In this document: piece by piece, positions 22,824 to 35,218 of the stretch
Layout of the letters: the number at the start of each line of letters is the position of its first letter
How positions within the stretch are numbered: the stretch's first letter is position 1
Source of the DNA: Rhizophagus irregularis
Taxonomy: Eukaryota > Glomeromycota > Glomeromycetes > Glomerales > Glomeraceae
Direction: 5' to 3'
Assembly (NCBI RefSeq): GCF_026210795.1
Contig: NC_089430.1
Coordinates: forward strand, 5,890,001-5,954,000
Length of the DNA stretch: 64,000 nt
The notes under the pieces: generated by a model
Seen by the model: the letters and a program-made list of their open reading frames with translations, nothing else
Told to the model about the DNA's origin: nothing
Databases searched by the model: none
Translations under genes and position numbers: made by a program

Positions 22824-23921
22824 TAGTGCTTCGACCCGGATGAAAACCGTCATCCGGATTACACAAAAAAAAAATCCGGATTATATCCGGATTGACCCGG
22901 ATTTTGAATCCGGATCAGATAATCCGGATAGAAACCGGAAACCGGATTGGATTTACAAATGATCGGCAATAATTCTGGCCAGAATTCATAACGCCGGCCA
23001 GAATTACAAATTGTGTAACATTAAATTTTCATGCCAGCCGATAAAAAATTTTTTGCCCGGTGGCTAAACTATTTTCCCGGTGTCACGTGATGTTAATTTC
23101 GGCCAGAATTACAAATTTGGCCAAAATTATCCAAGACCACGAAATTTACATAATTCCAATTTCATTAAATACTTTTCTTTAAAACAATTTCATATTATTT
23201 CAGCATTGTCTCAGACTATTGTTTAACATTTCTTTGTAAATTAACTAATTATGAAATTTTAAACAAGATATTTTTATATACAGCTAAAGATTACTATAAA
23301 TAGATGTGTTGGGTTAGTAAGGCAATTTTTTAAGGATTTGTTTCTTCTTTCAAAAATTAAAGAATCATTTGAATCAAATTACATAACACTAGTTTTAATT
23401 TTAAAAAAAGTTGTTATAATTATATAAATTTATAATATTGAACAATTTTTCATTTTAAAACAATAATTATTATTTTGTTGTAACAAAAATAATATAAAGT
23501 TTTTTTTCTTTTGAACGTTTGAATGTGAAATCTAAAATTATTTGTTATTTGTTAATGTATAAATTTAAATAAACAAATCTGATACAAACTTCAATAAATA
23601 AATTATAATTGAAAAATCTTCTTAAACTTACTGTATTAAAAAGTTTAATAACAAATATAAATTTAATAAATTTTAATAAAAAAATTGGTATTAGGCGCAA
23701 AAATAATTAGCCATAATATCATTTAGATATAGATCTTTATGGATCAGCAAAATTATTATTAATAAAAAAAAAAATAATAAAAATTTCATCCGGATTCCGG
23801 GTCAAACCGGATATTTTTCATCCGGTTTATAATCCGGATGAAAACCGTGAAAATCCGGATATCCGAAAAAAAAAAAAATCCGGATCAATCCGGATTGATC
23901 CGGATACGGGTCGAGGCACTA
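22824..23921. mobile_element. Non-autonomous hAT-like element with 8-bp target duplication
   Basis: The ends are TAGTGCTTCGACCCG and, inverted, TAGTGCCTCGACCCG; the start TAGNG fits hAT elements. The 8 bases TATTCAGG flank both sides (22816-22823 and 23922-23929). The paralogous kinase has the uninterrupted sequence at 27019-27045, which confirms both borders. Many ATCCGGAT-type subterminal motifs (roughly nine to ten at each end) resemble transposase binding sites. The interior has no transposase. It also carries NTCTGGCCAGAAT motifs near 22973-23010 that recur outside the element. Confidence 0.9.
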
Positions 23922-24185
23922 TATTCAGGTATTAATTGATAAATTTGTAAAAAAAAATTTTTTTTTTTTAATAGAAAAATACTAATAAATTTTAATAATT
24001 AAATAGGTTCCTTACAAATTGATTTAAGTAATAAAGATGGTGAATTTTTTTATTTTGTATTTTTAAGCTTGTTTTTTATATTCATATTCAATGTATTAAT
24101 TTTTTTTGTTATTAGGTCGTTCTAAAGGATCTTAAGAATCTAAAGATAAGAAAAAGTCTAGTAGTTCAACGAAATTTATACTTTA

Positions 24186-25637
24186 ACGTGACTATTTATC
24201 ATTTTTTTTTTTTTTTTTTTTTGACTTCTCAAAAAATATTCCTTTTTTCATTATCACAATTAAAATTTACATATAATAGCTTTTACCGGAAGGATTATGA
24301 TGAGATGGTCCTAGAATTCCTAATAACATTAACCTCGGTCGGATGGTATTTTTTCCTGCAAGGTCAAAATAGGCGCGGATAGTTAATCAAGAAGAGATAT
24401 CGAATAGATATATGTTATTAAATTTATTTATTACACGTAAACAGATAAAATAGATGATGAAAGAGTGAAAATGATGATTAAAAAATGTAAAGGGACGAAA
24501 TAGACGATGAGGGAGTGACATACTTATTCAATTTTACATTTTATATATTTAAATATTTGTCGATTAAATAAATTAACCATATTAAATTTTTAAACTAAAT
24601 ACGTTTATATTATCTGTTATTATTATTGATTATTCTCCTTAATTAATAAAAATTTTAATGAGTCGTGATATATAAATTTTTATTGAATCGCTATTCTCAT
24701 AATAGAGTTCTATCCGTTATCCGTTAAATATCTGTATCAGTAATTCGGACAATTTTATAGTGCTGGCCAGAATAATTTGATTTTTTTCCTTTTCGAAAAT
24801 TATTTACACAATCTCTTAAAAAGGAAATTTTCGTGCGTCAGAAAAAACAGGTTTTAATATCAGACGATAAATTTGGTACTTATTTTAATAATATTAGAAT
24901 GACTTATATTAATTATATAAATTTTTACACTAAATCTATTTATAAAATAATTCAATGACAATATTTTTAATTAAAAATAACAAATATTGAAATTTGATAA
25001 AAGATTATATTCTGTGACCATCCTCTGACGAGACTGACCACAAGACATAAAATGAAAGATAAAATATAATTTTTTAGGAAAGAATCCTTTGTCCATATTT
25101 TTTGCTTACTAAACTACTACTGTATTTATTGCCAATGAACAATAAATGGATTATACATATTCGTTAAGCTATTTCCATGAAGTCAGAATCACCAATCAAT
25201 TTTCTCTTTGATATTTACTTACTAATCCAAATCAAGTTATAATACATGTTTATTCGCAGGATATTCCGATAAAAAGATTTGAATCTACAAATAACTGCGT
25301 TTTGTCCTATATTTATTTATAGGATTAATCAGTATATTTATATTTTTTAAAGATTTTCATTCATAATGAATATTATGTCTTGAGCCATTTGGAATATATC
25401 CGCCATGTCAAATATGGTTAATTTCCATTTTCGATTTTGAAGCCTAGTATAAATATAAAAGCAAACCGGTTAATTAACCGGATCGACTTTGATCGTCACA
25501 GAAATGTAATATCTATATATAAAACGATAGTCCCGATTTTATATTATATTATAACACGTTTCTTAGAATAACGTATTGTTTTATATTTTCATTGCTTTTA
25601 AACTTTTTAATTTTATTATTTTATTTATAAAGTCTTA
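24186..25637. other. Intergenic between the tandem kinases
   Basis: AT-rich. A GCTGGCCAGAAT motif at about 24764 matches motifs inside the hAT-like element. From about 25215 to the ATG the sequence is the upstream region shared with kinase copy 1. No gene seen. Confidence 0.5.
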
Positions 25638-27117
25638 ATGGGTTCTTTTATCAAGAAGATTAAAAATGTTAAACGAAAACTTATTAATGCAAGAAAAAAG
25701 CTAACAAAATCATCACGTATTAAAAATGAAATATGTGAAGAATGTAAACGTATTGATTGTAATGCGAAGAGGTTTCAACAAAATTTTAAAAATTGGACAA
25801 GTGGTAATGATATTATTGATAATTTCATTCAAGGTACTCAGTTATCAGCACATTCAAATTATGAAGCACCAAGAGCATTAGAATGGATACCTTATGATAA
25901 ATTTACTAATATTAAATATGTTGCAAAAGGCGGATTTGGTAAAGTGTATAAAGCAAATTGGATTGATGGATGTATGGATAATAAATGGAATATTAAAAAT
26001 CACAACTGGAGAAGAATACGTCAAGATATGTTTGTGGCTCTTAAAAGCTTAAATAATTCGAAAGACGTTACAACAGAATTTATGAAAGAGGTAAAATTAA
26101 TTTATGTTCAAAAAAATTTGATAATTTATATATTAATACTATATATTTGTATTATTTTTATTGTTTTTTTATAATAGGTTATGGTACATCATAAAATAAG
26201 AGATACTTTTTCCATTATTAAGTTTTATGGTATAACTCAAGATCCGGAAACGAAAGATTATATGATGGTTTTGGATTATGCAAAGGAGGGAAATTTACGA
26301 AATTGTTTATCGGATACAAGTACAAGTGGTTGGGAATATAAATTTTATTATTTATATAGTATTACATTGGGACTTGAACATATTCATGATATGGATTTAA
26401 TTCATCGAGATTTACATACTTGCAATATATTAGTAGGACATCTTATTTATGTAACTGATATGGGATTATGTAAACCCGCAAATTATAATCCATCAGAAAA
26501 GCACGTATATGGCGTTACACCTTTTATAGCACCCGAAATTTTAAGAGGACAAGATTATACGAAAGCTGCTGACATATATAGTTTTGGTATAATTATGTAT
26601 GAAATAATTTCAGGATTACCCCCACATCACAATGTATGCCATGACGAAAATTTAAAAATCCAAATTTGTAATGGACTTAGACCAAGATTTAATATCAAAG
26701 TACCTAAATTAATTGTGGATTTAATTAAAAGATGCTTAGATGCAGATCCATTAAATCGACCAACGATAGAAGAAATTAGAAAAATTACCTGTTATTGGTT
26801 GTATGAATATATACATACTTTTGATGAACCAACAGAATTTCAAAAGCAAATGAAAGAAGCAGAAGAAATCAATAAGTTATCAGCCGGTAGCATACCTTCA
26901 ACTAGTGAAATACATCCGGGAGCTATTTATACCAGTAGATTACTTAATTTTAATAATCTTCCTGAACCAAAAAATTCTGATGATTATTATAATAACTATG
27001 ATAATATATCAAACATGGAATATTCAGGTACTAATTGATAATTTTGTAAAAATTAAAAAAAAAAAATATTAACGAATTTTAATTGCTTTAGATTCCTTAC
27101 AAATTGATTGTCTTTAA
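25638..27117 (+). CDS. Tyrosine-kinase-like protein kinase, copy 2
   Basis: Predicted Ser/Thr or dual-specificity kinase of the large Glomeromycotina TKL family; substrate unknown. Exons 25638-26090, 26178-27027 and, most likely, 27092-27117 give about 442 residues. If the third join is not used, the frame stops at 27036. The N-terminus has a small Cys motif (CEECKRIDC) and the family block FQQNFKNWTSG, then ALEWIPYDKF. Kinase motifs: GGFGKVYKANW glycine loop, MFVALKSL Lys, HRDLHTCNIL catalytic loop, DMG instead of DFG, APE, and DIYSFGIIMYE. The C-terminal tail AGSIPSTSEIHPGAIYTSRL is also family-typical. All catalytic residues except the DFG Phe are standard. It is a tandem duplicate of the gene before it and shares the upstream 400 bp. 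Confidence 0.9.
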
Positions 27118-28393
27118 GTTTCAAGTGATGAAGACGGTAAATTTCTTAAATCATATAACACTGATTTTTTTATTTATTCTTTAATGTAATAGTTCTTTCT
27201 TGTTTTTAGACCGAAAATAATGGATCTATAGGATATAAAAAATCTAAAGACAAGAAAAGTCTAGAATTTCAACAAAATTCATATTTTAGTTTCTGTTAAT
27301 ATGCTACGGTATATCATAATTTTTTGACTCTATTACGTTTTATTTCATTTTATTTCTATTTTTTTTTTTTTTGCTTTCCAATGATCGGTTGGATCGTAAT
27401 ATTTTTTTTTTTTTATAATGAGATCAAAAAAGGTGCGAATGGATATCAAATATTTATAACGAGCTTTATTTTTAAATTTTATTTATTTTACTATTTATTT
27501 TACAATTTATTATAATATATATATATATATACTTATTAACATTTCTTATACATTAGCGAGATCATCATCTAATAAAGTATATTTTATTACATAATAAAAT
27601 TTATATTATATAATATTAAATAATACAAGTAATGTATTTATTGAGATGCAATCCATCCCTAATAATATTCATTAAATCAATGTAGTTTATTATTTTTATA
27701 TAAGCTAAAGTTCATAAAGGCACAGCATTATTATTTATTATACAGTAAATTATTTTATACCCTATGGAATTGTATCAATAGTAGTATTTAAGAGAATTTT
27801 AAAATGATTTCACCTAATAATTTATTGGTTTGTATAATCGTCTATTTCCGGTCACCTGCTAAAACTGAAACACGTTTGAATCGAATTCGTTACGTAAGTG
27901 ATGCCATGAAACAATATGTCTATAACTAATAAGTTTTTCTGTAACAATGACGAAATATAATTTCTTGAAGGTCGCTAAAACGGCAAAAATGCATGTGAAA
28001 AAAGAATATACTATCCAAGGTTAAAATTTCAAATGTACAAATGCACACTATAAAATGCATAAATTAAGTTGAGCCTATTGAATGTAACCTTGTGTACTAC
28101 GCATTTATCGGTGTGAGTACGATAATTAATTAGTATATGTATAATAATTGACATGAAGTAATCTACCGGTAATAGTAAGCACTTAATGTATTATGCCGAT
28201 ACAATGATGTTTGTAACACAAATTAGCTGTTGGTTCTTTCTTTGGTATAAATGTATATATCGCCGCATGTATTAACATAATATTCACTACATGAATATAA
28301 CTTGTACAACGTAAAATAATATTTATTTAAAAATAACAAATATAGTTAAAGTATTAATCTATTGTAATACAACCTGTTCATGAATTCAATTAT
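27118..28393. other. Intergenic
   Basis: 27118-27300 holds a weak match to the decayed 3' exons of kinase copy 1 (KDKK-like stretch at 27246). The rest is AT-rich, with poly-T and TA repeats and no supported gene. Confidence 0.5.
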
Positions 28394-29707
28394 TCATGAT
28401 ATTGCATTTTTACCATTAGATAAATTATTTACTTCATTGGCCAATCGTGAAAAGGCACTTTTCGGAATACCAATAAAAGTCTTACCATGAGCTGTTATTA
28501 ATAAATCTATTATAGGTACATAAAAATTTGTTAAATCTACATCTTCATCATATTCACTTGGTATTTTACCAAAATTATCTAAATCTTTTGAAAGATCGAA
28601 TAAAGTAAATATACATGGTATATTTTCATAAAGTTTTGAAAATCTACTTCTAGGTTCAAAAGAATCTGTCGCTATATAAATTATTGGTATATTATTTTTT
28701 AAACATTCTTTTAAATTATAATTAAAGAGATTTTTTGAATTTCTTAATAAATTCGAATTTAAAAGATGTTTCATCAAATTTCTATATATTAAATCTATAT
28801 TATAATTTGCATTAATTCTGAATGTTTTATGTCTGATTTCAATATGTAAACCAATATAATTTCCTTTACCACCTAATTTTTCTATAATTTTTTCACTAAC
28901 ATTTAATATTTTTGGATTATTAATAATTAATTTGTTATGAATTAATCGTCGAAATTTTATATTATTTTGATTTTCCAAAATTATCTTATTAGGACCAAGT
29001 AAAGAAGAAAAATGTAATAATTTTTTATCGTTCTTTCGTATTGAATTATCATTATCTTTTAATTCGTATGATAAATCTTCAATGAATAAATATGTATCAT
29101 TTTCTCCAATATTAAAATTATATTTTAAATTATCCAATGAAAAATCAAAACCACGATTTATCATTTTAACATGTTTTTTCAATTCATTAAAATCAAATAA
29201 TTGTTCCCAATTTATCATGGTAAAATCATCAAGTTGTGAATATTCATTATCACAATAATCGAGAGAATTTTCTTCATTTTCATCATCGATATAACAATGT
29301 TCTTCACGATATTTTTTGATTTCAATAAATTTATTTAAATTATTATATAAAGAATGAAATGTAGAATTACGTGGAAAGTAATTAATTAATAAAGGTGGAA
29401 TAATTAATGTACGATTTGTTATATACGATAACATTATCGCATTTATGAGCGCTCCATGCTGATCATGAAAATCATTATGAGGTAAATATGTTAAGAATTT
29501 TTCTTCAAAAGAGAGTATAGGTTTAATCGTAGCATTCGTAGGTGCGGATTTAGTAATAGTAGTCTTAATATCATTATTAATAATTGGTGAAGTTGTAAAT
29601 TTGATTTCAGTTGTAAATGATAAAATAATTACTACTATTATAATAAATAATATAATTTTAAATAAAAATTTGGACTTTTCGCGTGAATTTATTTTTTCAT
29701 GAGACAT
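28394..29707 (-). CDS. Type II membrane protein, O-fucosyltransferase-like (PF10250-type)
   Basis: Likely Golgi/ER glycosyltransferase using a GDP-sugar. Single exon, 437 residues. A short cytosolic N-terminus and one membrane anchor (FLFKIILFIIIVVIILSF, about residues 14-31) put the catalytic part in the lumen. The conserved N-terminal block reads LTYLPHNDFHDQHGALINAI followed by LSYITNRTLIIPPL, the form seen in fungal O-FucT-like proteins. A GLHIEIRHKTF block (about residue 285) matches the HxR donor-binding strand, and IYIATDS and LITAHGKTFIGIPKSAFS match the C-terminal sugar-nucleotide motifs. The acceptor is unknown. The minus-strand start is the first ATG after an A-rich leader. Confidence 0.75.
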   Translation of the reverse strand: MSHEKINSREKSKFLFKIILFIIIVVIILSFTTEIKFTTSPIINNDIKTTITKSAPTNATIKPILSFEEKFLTYLPHNDFHDQHGALINAIMLSYITNRTLIIPPLLINYFPRNSTFHSLYNNLNKFIEIKKYREEHCYIDDENEENSLDYCDNEYSQLDDFTMINWEQLFDFNELKKHVKMINRGFDFSLDNLKYNFNIGENDTYLFIEDLSYELKDNDNSIRKNDKKLLHFSSLLGPNKIILENQNNIKFRRLIHNKLIINNPKILNVSEKIIEKLGGKGNYIGLHIEIRHKTFRINANYNIDLIYRNLMKHLLNSNLLRNSKNLFNYNLKECLKNNIPIIYIATDSFEPRSRFSKLYENIPCIFTLFDLSKDLDNFGKIPSEYDEDVDLTNFYVPIIDLLITAHGKTFIGIPKSAFSRLANEVNNLSNGKNAIS

Positions 29708-30432
29708 TTTTAAACGATACGAAACAGTTTCTTTAATTAAATGATTGTTGATTTGGTTGAAATGTAATTTTTTTTTAAAAAAAAAAAGAAAAAGAAAAAA
29801 GAAAATGGTGAAAAAGCAAAATCAGGTCATCGAATCTCTTTTAATAATTTTTGTGTCATGTCATTCATTATTAATTGGTAACGACATAGTGTAATGTTTG
29901 TTTTTGAATAGGAAAAGATATGCTGTACCTAGAACATTATGTAATTATTCCTAAATAGTAAATTAAATATTTTTTTATCAAACGAATGGGGATTAGATAG
30001 AAATGATGATTGTTCTGTTATACCAGGGCGGATAGGTATGACCTCTCCTATTTTACAAAAGAGAAGTAGCGGCTTTACATCAAGTCTAGTTAGCTTATTT
30101 TACTTTCATGTGTTAACACTTATAATTTACATCTAATATGGAAATTATTAATAAAATTTACCAAAAAAAAATTATGTATCTGATATGAGAGTGCTTCCTA
30201 ATTACATGATGTTTCGTATCCTCAAATATAATTTATTATGTAGCACATTTTAGGTAAAATTAAATAAATATCATATTATTGGATAGGAATGTTAAAGTAT
30301 CATCTGAATCGCTTCGCAGTTCGGTGACATTCTAACGTTCCCTATCCAGCTATCCAATAACTAATATTTATAACAAAAATATATATATATATATATAATA
30401 TGCATATATTGTAATCTATGTATAAATATATT
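29708..30432. other. Intergenic between two minus-strand genes
   Basis: Promoter side of the O-fucosyltransferase-like gene and 3' side of the methyltransferase gene. No further gene seen; a TA repeat lies at 30380-30398. Confidence 0.5.
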
Positions 30433-32050
30433 TTAACTTAATAAAAATTTTACATTTTCATAATACATTAACATTGGATTTTCGCCACTTTTCGTTTGAG
30501 TTTTTGTTAAATCAGAATATCTTTTCAAAAATTCCTTTTGTTGTAATACTTTAATTTTTTCGGATTCTGCCCGACTAGAACGACAAACTAATTGATAAAT
30601 GTCTTTTAATAATTCAAAATTTGTAGGAAAGAAAATATCAAACCATCCAGGATGCACCATATAAGTTGAACAAGGAACCATTGTTTGTTGATATCTTGTT
30701 TGAACTACTGGAGCATCAATACCTTGAATAGAATCCGGTAATTTATAAAAATCTGAAATAACAAGACGATGTTTTGGAAAACAATCTTTTAAAATGTCAA
30801 GAAAAAGTAATAATTTTGTTGGTATAAATTCTGGTTGTGTAAGGTTGGGTGCTAAAGGAAGTTTATTTCGTAATGATCGTAATAACCGATTTTGAAGTGC
30901 TGGTGTTTTGTACATTGTCCTATTACGTAAAGATAAGTAACGTATAATAAGAGGATCATTGACAGGCTCATAGATCTCCTCATATTCTCCCTCATCATTT
31001 GCTACAACAATTCCTTGCACAGGTTTTTCACTTGAAAAATTATAACGAATCACATCGTGTGCAAAATTATCCTGTTAAATATTTATTAGTTAATTCATGC
31101 TTAAAAATAGAATATTTTTTTTCTTAAAAAAAAAAAAAAAAAATACTTACAAAAACTTCACAAGCCAAAAAAAAACAAGGATCTTTTATAGTTTCATTCC
31201 AATCAAATATGCTCTTGTTAATGATCTCTACACAATTATGAACATTGACAACTTGTTGAAAATTCTGAATTGACCTTTGTCTTTCAGCTAACATTGAACT
31301 AATTTCAACAACTCGATATCTTGTTTTTTTATAAATTGCAGGTTCAAATTTTTGAATATAATCCAAAATATTTAACATTAGAGTCCCATTTCCGGCTCCA
31401 AGTTCATAAATTATCAAATCATGTTGAGGATTACCTCCTAATTTATATTCATTAACAATATATTTTGCAAATGCATATCCATACCATGGCTTATATTAAA
31501 ATTGATCAAGAAAATAATTAAATATCATCAATAATAATTATCAGCTTAAAAAATCATATATAATGTAATTACTTACTTTAAATAATTCAGTTGAGGTATG
31601 CCATAATTGTTTTGTTACTTTTTTATCTTTGTCATCTAAACTAATCTCAAATTCTTTATATTTACTTGCTACTATATTCATAAATTCCAAATTATCTTTA
31701 ATATTACTAAAATCAAAATGATTTTGTGGTGAAAATATTATTGCTTGTTTTGAAAAATATCCATAATTTGGATTATATAAAGAATCATCAATAAAATCTC
31801 GTACAAGCATTTGAGCTCCTTTTGGTGGTGTAGTTCTCAAAGCTGTTTGTCGTGCTGTTAATCTAGGATAATTATAATATTGATTATTTAAAGGAATATC
31901 ATTTAAAAGACCATTTAATGAATCTGGTGATGTTGTTGAAGTTAATTTACGTGATTGAGATAATAATGATAATTTTGAAGAATATGATTCTGTTAAAGAT
32001 TTTTTTAACAAATTAGAAAATCTTCGTAAAAGTATTGTTGAGCGATTCAT
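30433..32050 (-). CDS. MidA/NDUFAF7-type (DUF185) SAM-dependent methyltransferase, mitochondrial
   Basis: Three exons, 32050-31577, 31489-31151 and 31071-30433, all in phase; about 483 residues. The Ser/Arg/Lys-rich N-terminus (NRSTILLRRFSNLLKKSL) looks like a mitochondrial presequence. Then come the DUF185 N-terminal block (VRDFIDDSLYNPNYGYF), the SAM-binding glycine motif IYELGAGNGTLMLNIL in exon 2, and ACEVFDNFAHDVIRY across the exon 2/3 join. A VISDFYKLPD strand and a distal substrate region follow. In animals the family member NDUFAF7 methylates an Arg of complex I subunit NDUFS2. Fungi have more than one DUF185 protein, and the VFDNFAHDVI block suggests the fungal-specific branch rather than NDUFAF7 itself, so I give no symbol. 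Confidence 0.83.
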
Positions 32051-34024
32051 TCTTAATTATAAAGAAAATTGGAATTGAATTGTGTAATGTAATATGCAAT
32101 TTCGCAGACCTGTAAATTATCTAAAAGTTTTTTTTTAAAAACCAAAAAAAAAAATAAAGTGGGAAATAACAAAAAAAAAAAATTATCACGAGATATTTAC
32201 GTAATTGATTAACTGATTTAGTTTGATCACCATTATCCATAATTCATATATACCCGAAAATCTCCGCTGATTTGCAGTAAGAATCATTTTAATAACGCCA
32301 AAAAAAATTTTATACAGTAAATATTTTTATAGTCAATGTGTTTTGTTGATAATCATGGAAAGGATATTCAGTTCTTTTATTAAATGAGAGTTTGACTTCA
32401 CAAGACTATAATAAAATTAACGAACGATTTTTGGTGAAGGAATAATAGATCAAATCCGGTAACCACACTTTTACATATTTAGCATGAATTTCCTTTTGTT
32501 TAACATTAATTTTTTGACGTAAAATGATAATCCTTTAACGTTGTTCACTACCAAAATAACTGTTATGATAAATTATGAATAAAAATAAATGAATTTCGAT
32601 CAGCCAAAAATACGAAAGTATGATATTGTGGTAAATTTTGTGGCTTAAACAAAATGATCAACTTTTAAGTTTCGGAATTAAAGATCGCAGATGAATCAAA
32701 TGTTGAAAATGAGATAAAGATATTGTCACCGAACGCTAGCTAATAAGAGATGGTTTCTGCTTTCTTAGATCTTCCAAAAGGAAGGAATAAAGCACTTCAA
32801 TGACACGCTTTTGGCCAAATAATGCTATCGCCATATTTGTGGTACAGAATTCAGCTTTGAATATCGCATATACCACGAACTGATGTAATTGACCCTATCG
32901 TACATGACAAGCACTTATTTGAACAAATTATTTTTTGTTCTGAATTATGATATGATAGATTTCAATCAAATACAGCCAAGGCTGCCAAGCACCTGAAAAT
33001 GTGATGGAGAAAATCAGGTAAAAGTGAGAACTTTGTAAGAGGTGAGATAAAAAATGACGGGATACTGACAGGATGGTGATTTTACGAATTATCAGCCCTG
33101 ACTAATCTAACACTTTTTTTGACTGGCGGGTCTCTAATATAATATGTGGAATTTGCTATTTTAAAGTTATTAATAATCGACAAGTCGATACAATCATTGA
33201 CCTTTCTTGTTGGTCTTATTCGAAGGAATTCTTTCGTGCCTTACGTATTTTTATTATTATGCTTTTGATACGGCGGCTTTTAATATACACAATTTCAACA
33301 TCACCACATAATCTTGCTATTAGGAAATTATCTTATCCTAATCCCTTTTTCTTTAATCCACTTAGTCCCCTTACTCTAACCCTAACTCTAATCCCCTTAC
33401 CGACACTTCATACCAAAATAGCCTTTATTGGTATCACATATATTGATAACAATCAGCTGTTGCCGAGTGTTTCTCTATTGTATCCTTAATATAATATCTT
33501 GATATAATTGTATATTCATGGATCAGGGGAAACCTGTATATCGTAATTTTCCTACTGAGATAAATCTGTTAATCAAAAATCGTAGCCATTGCTTGGAGGG
33601 TGAAAAGATTGACCTATAATACATTAGTTAATGTAATTTGCCAATGGAATATGTGGTTAATGCGACTACTTTGACCTAAATTCGGGCTTGGGTGTCTAGC
33701 AGAATAATGAATATTAGAAGAATTATTGTAAATTCCTAGACAACAAAACTTTGATATACAAATAAAAACTATTTTTAAAAGTGATTTTTTATATTAGTTA
33801 TGGCCCATGCAATTTAACTTTTATTATAGCACCACAAGATGCTATGCAGCTATAGCCAAAAAGTGACAACAGGTTTTATAAAAAAAATTATGTTAAAAGA
33901 AAATAAAGTAATTATTATTGAAAGATCAAAAAATAAAAGTATAAATAATAAAATTTGATTTTTATAATTTGTTAAATTTATTATATTATATTATTTAATT
34001 TGTGTTTTTTGTTTAAGAAAATTT
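32051..34024. other. 2-kb gene-free stretch
   Basis: No supported gene. A pyrimidine-rich strand at 33340-33410 contains a few CCCTAA-like words but no true telomere repeat. Confidence 0.45.
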
Positions 34025-35218
34025 TTAGTCCCAAGCCCAGGAAGTTAAACCTAAGCCAACTTCAGCTATTGATCCGACAATTTCATAAGGTGCTTGTTTA
34101 AGTTTATAAGTAGAAGAAGTAGTAGCAGCTCCTAATAATTTACTTTCTTGCTGAACAGAAGTGGCATTTGCACCTCCAATTACGTTAGATCCAGTAGTAG
34201 TATCAGCATTAACAATATTTGGTGGTTGTATATTAGTAACACTTTTATTATTACCAACGATCATAACGTCAGATGGTAATGAAGAAGAACCAGGTTGAGG
34301 AACTTTTTGTCCAGCTACAGCTCCAGTACGTTTTGGTGGTGGACCCTTTGTACCAATATCTGTAAAATTTTCTTCTATAACTCTAAATTTTATTGATTGA
34401 TCTTTATCCATATACATATATAAATATTTATCTTCTGCTGATTTCCATAAGTTTTCTGGTAATGGATTATCCCATAATCTTACCCATACTTGTGATCCAA
34501 AATCACTAAATTATCGTTAGAAAATTGATTAGGCGCATTACAAAAAAAAAAAAAAAAAAAAATTATATATATTCATATCTTACAATCTCCAACCATCATC
34601 ATTGTTTGTGGGAATTAAGATATCATCAAAATACCCCAAAGTCACTGCAAAAAAATTTTATATAAAGCAAAGAAAAGTGTAAATCGAATAATAAACCATT
34701 TATACATAAGTATAATAACTCCCAAGGACATTTCAATTTAAAAAATTTAAGAGCAAATTAAGAGACACACGTACCTTTAACACCTTCAGGTGTATTACTT
34801 GATACTTTTCCTTCCAGTATTTCACCAATGAAAGGTCGGAATACAACTAACTGAAATTTGACTAATGTAATTTAAATAAGTTAAAAAATTAATTGACATA
34901 AATCAATAACTTAAGACATGTGTGTTGATACGAATACCTTTAGCATAACTAGCACCATTCCCATAGTGCACTATTTCCTCACTTGCAGAAAGTATATCGA
35001 ACAAACATATACATAATCCAACTTCTTGAATAACCTGTAGTATAATAAGATACTTCAAGAAAAACCTTCTTCTGTAATCAATGAATATCATTTGAATTAT
35101 TACCTACTTTATTTGCATAAATTCGATTGATTTCATCGGCTAATGCATCATATTTAGATTTATAAAAATCGTAAGGTTGTATGTGAATTGTGTCTTTCAA
35201 AACCGATAAAATAAACAT
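34025..35218 (-). CDS. RPC25: RNA polymerase III subunit Rpc25 (RPC8)
   Basis: Part of the Pol III stalk (partner of Rpc17), needed for initiation at tRNA and 5S genes. Five exons: 35218-35108, 35034-34938, 34846-34775, 34644-34584, 34505-34025, giving 273 residues. The Rpb7-like N-terminal domain reads MFILSVLKDTIHI ... ANKVIQEVGLCICLFDI. The OB/S1-like domain follows: VVFRPFIGEILEGKV, VTLGYFDDILIP, QVWVR and IKFRVIEENF, ending GLGLTSWAWD. The protein is longer than the usual ~205 residues because of a Ser/Thr/Asn/Val-rich insert (about residues 165-250) before the last strands. The exon 3 acceptor has two alternatives, CAG and TTAG; only TTAG keeps the phase. Confidence 0.93.

Larger units (their letters stand above)
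20692..24185 (+). pseudogene. Tyrosine-kinase-like gene, copy 1, disrupted
   Basis: Tandem duplicate of the kinase at 25638. Relative to that copy it has a 2-bp deletion near 20823 that shifts the frame after the CEKCKRIDCNAK segment, a 736-bp solo LTR in intron 1, and a 1098-bp hAT-like insertion at the end of exon 2. The kinase core itself is still open: GGFGKVYKANW loop, VALKSL Lys, HRDLHTGNIL catalytic loop (Asp present), DLG in place of DFG, APE, and the TKL-type ICNGLRPRFN / DADPSNRP region. Exon 2 starts near 21969 (MSHHKIRDPFS) and runs into the insertion, which would add about 45 foreign residues. Beyond the insertion, SLQIDLSNKDG at about 24008 and later scraps to about 24185 match the normal 3' end. 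A shortened kinase starting after the deletion remains possible. Confidence 0.82.

Noticed and set aside
24188-24382. 64-residue plus-strand frame with a Phe run
   Set aside because: It depends on a poly-T tract and has no family or splice support.
33340-33410. CCCTAA-like words suggesting an interstitial telomere
   Set aside because: Only two or three irregular units within a general pyrimidine run; no regular repeat.
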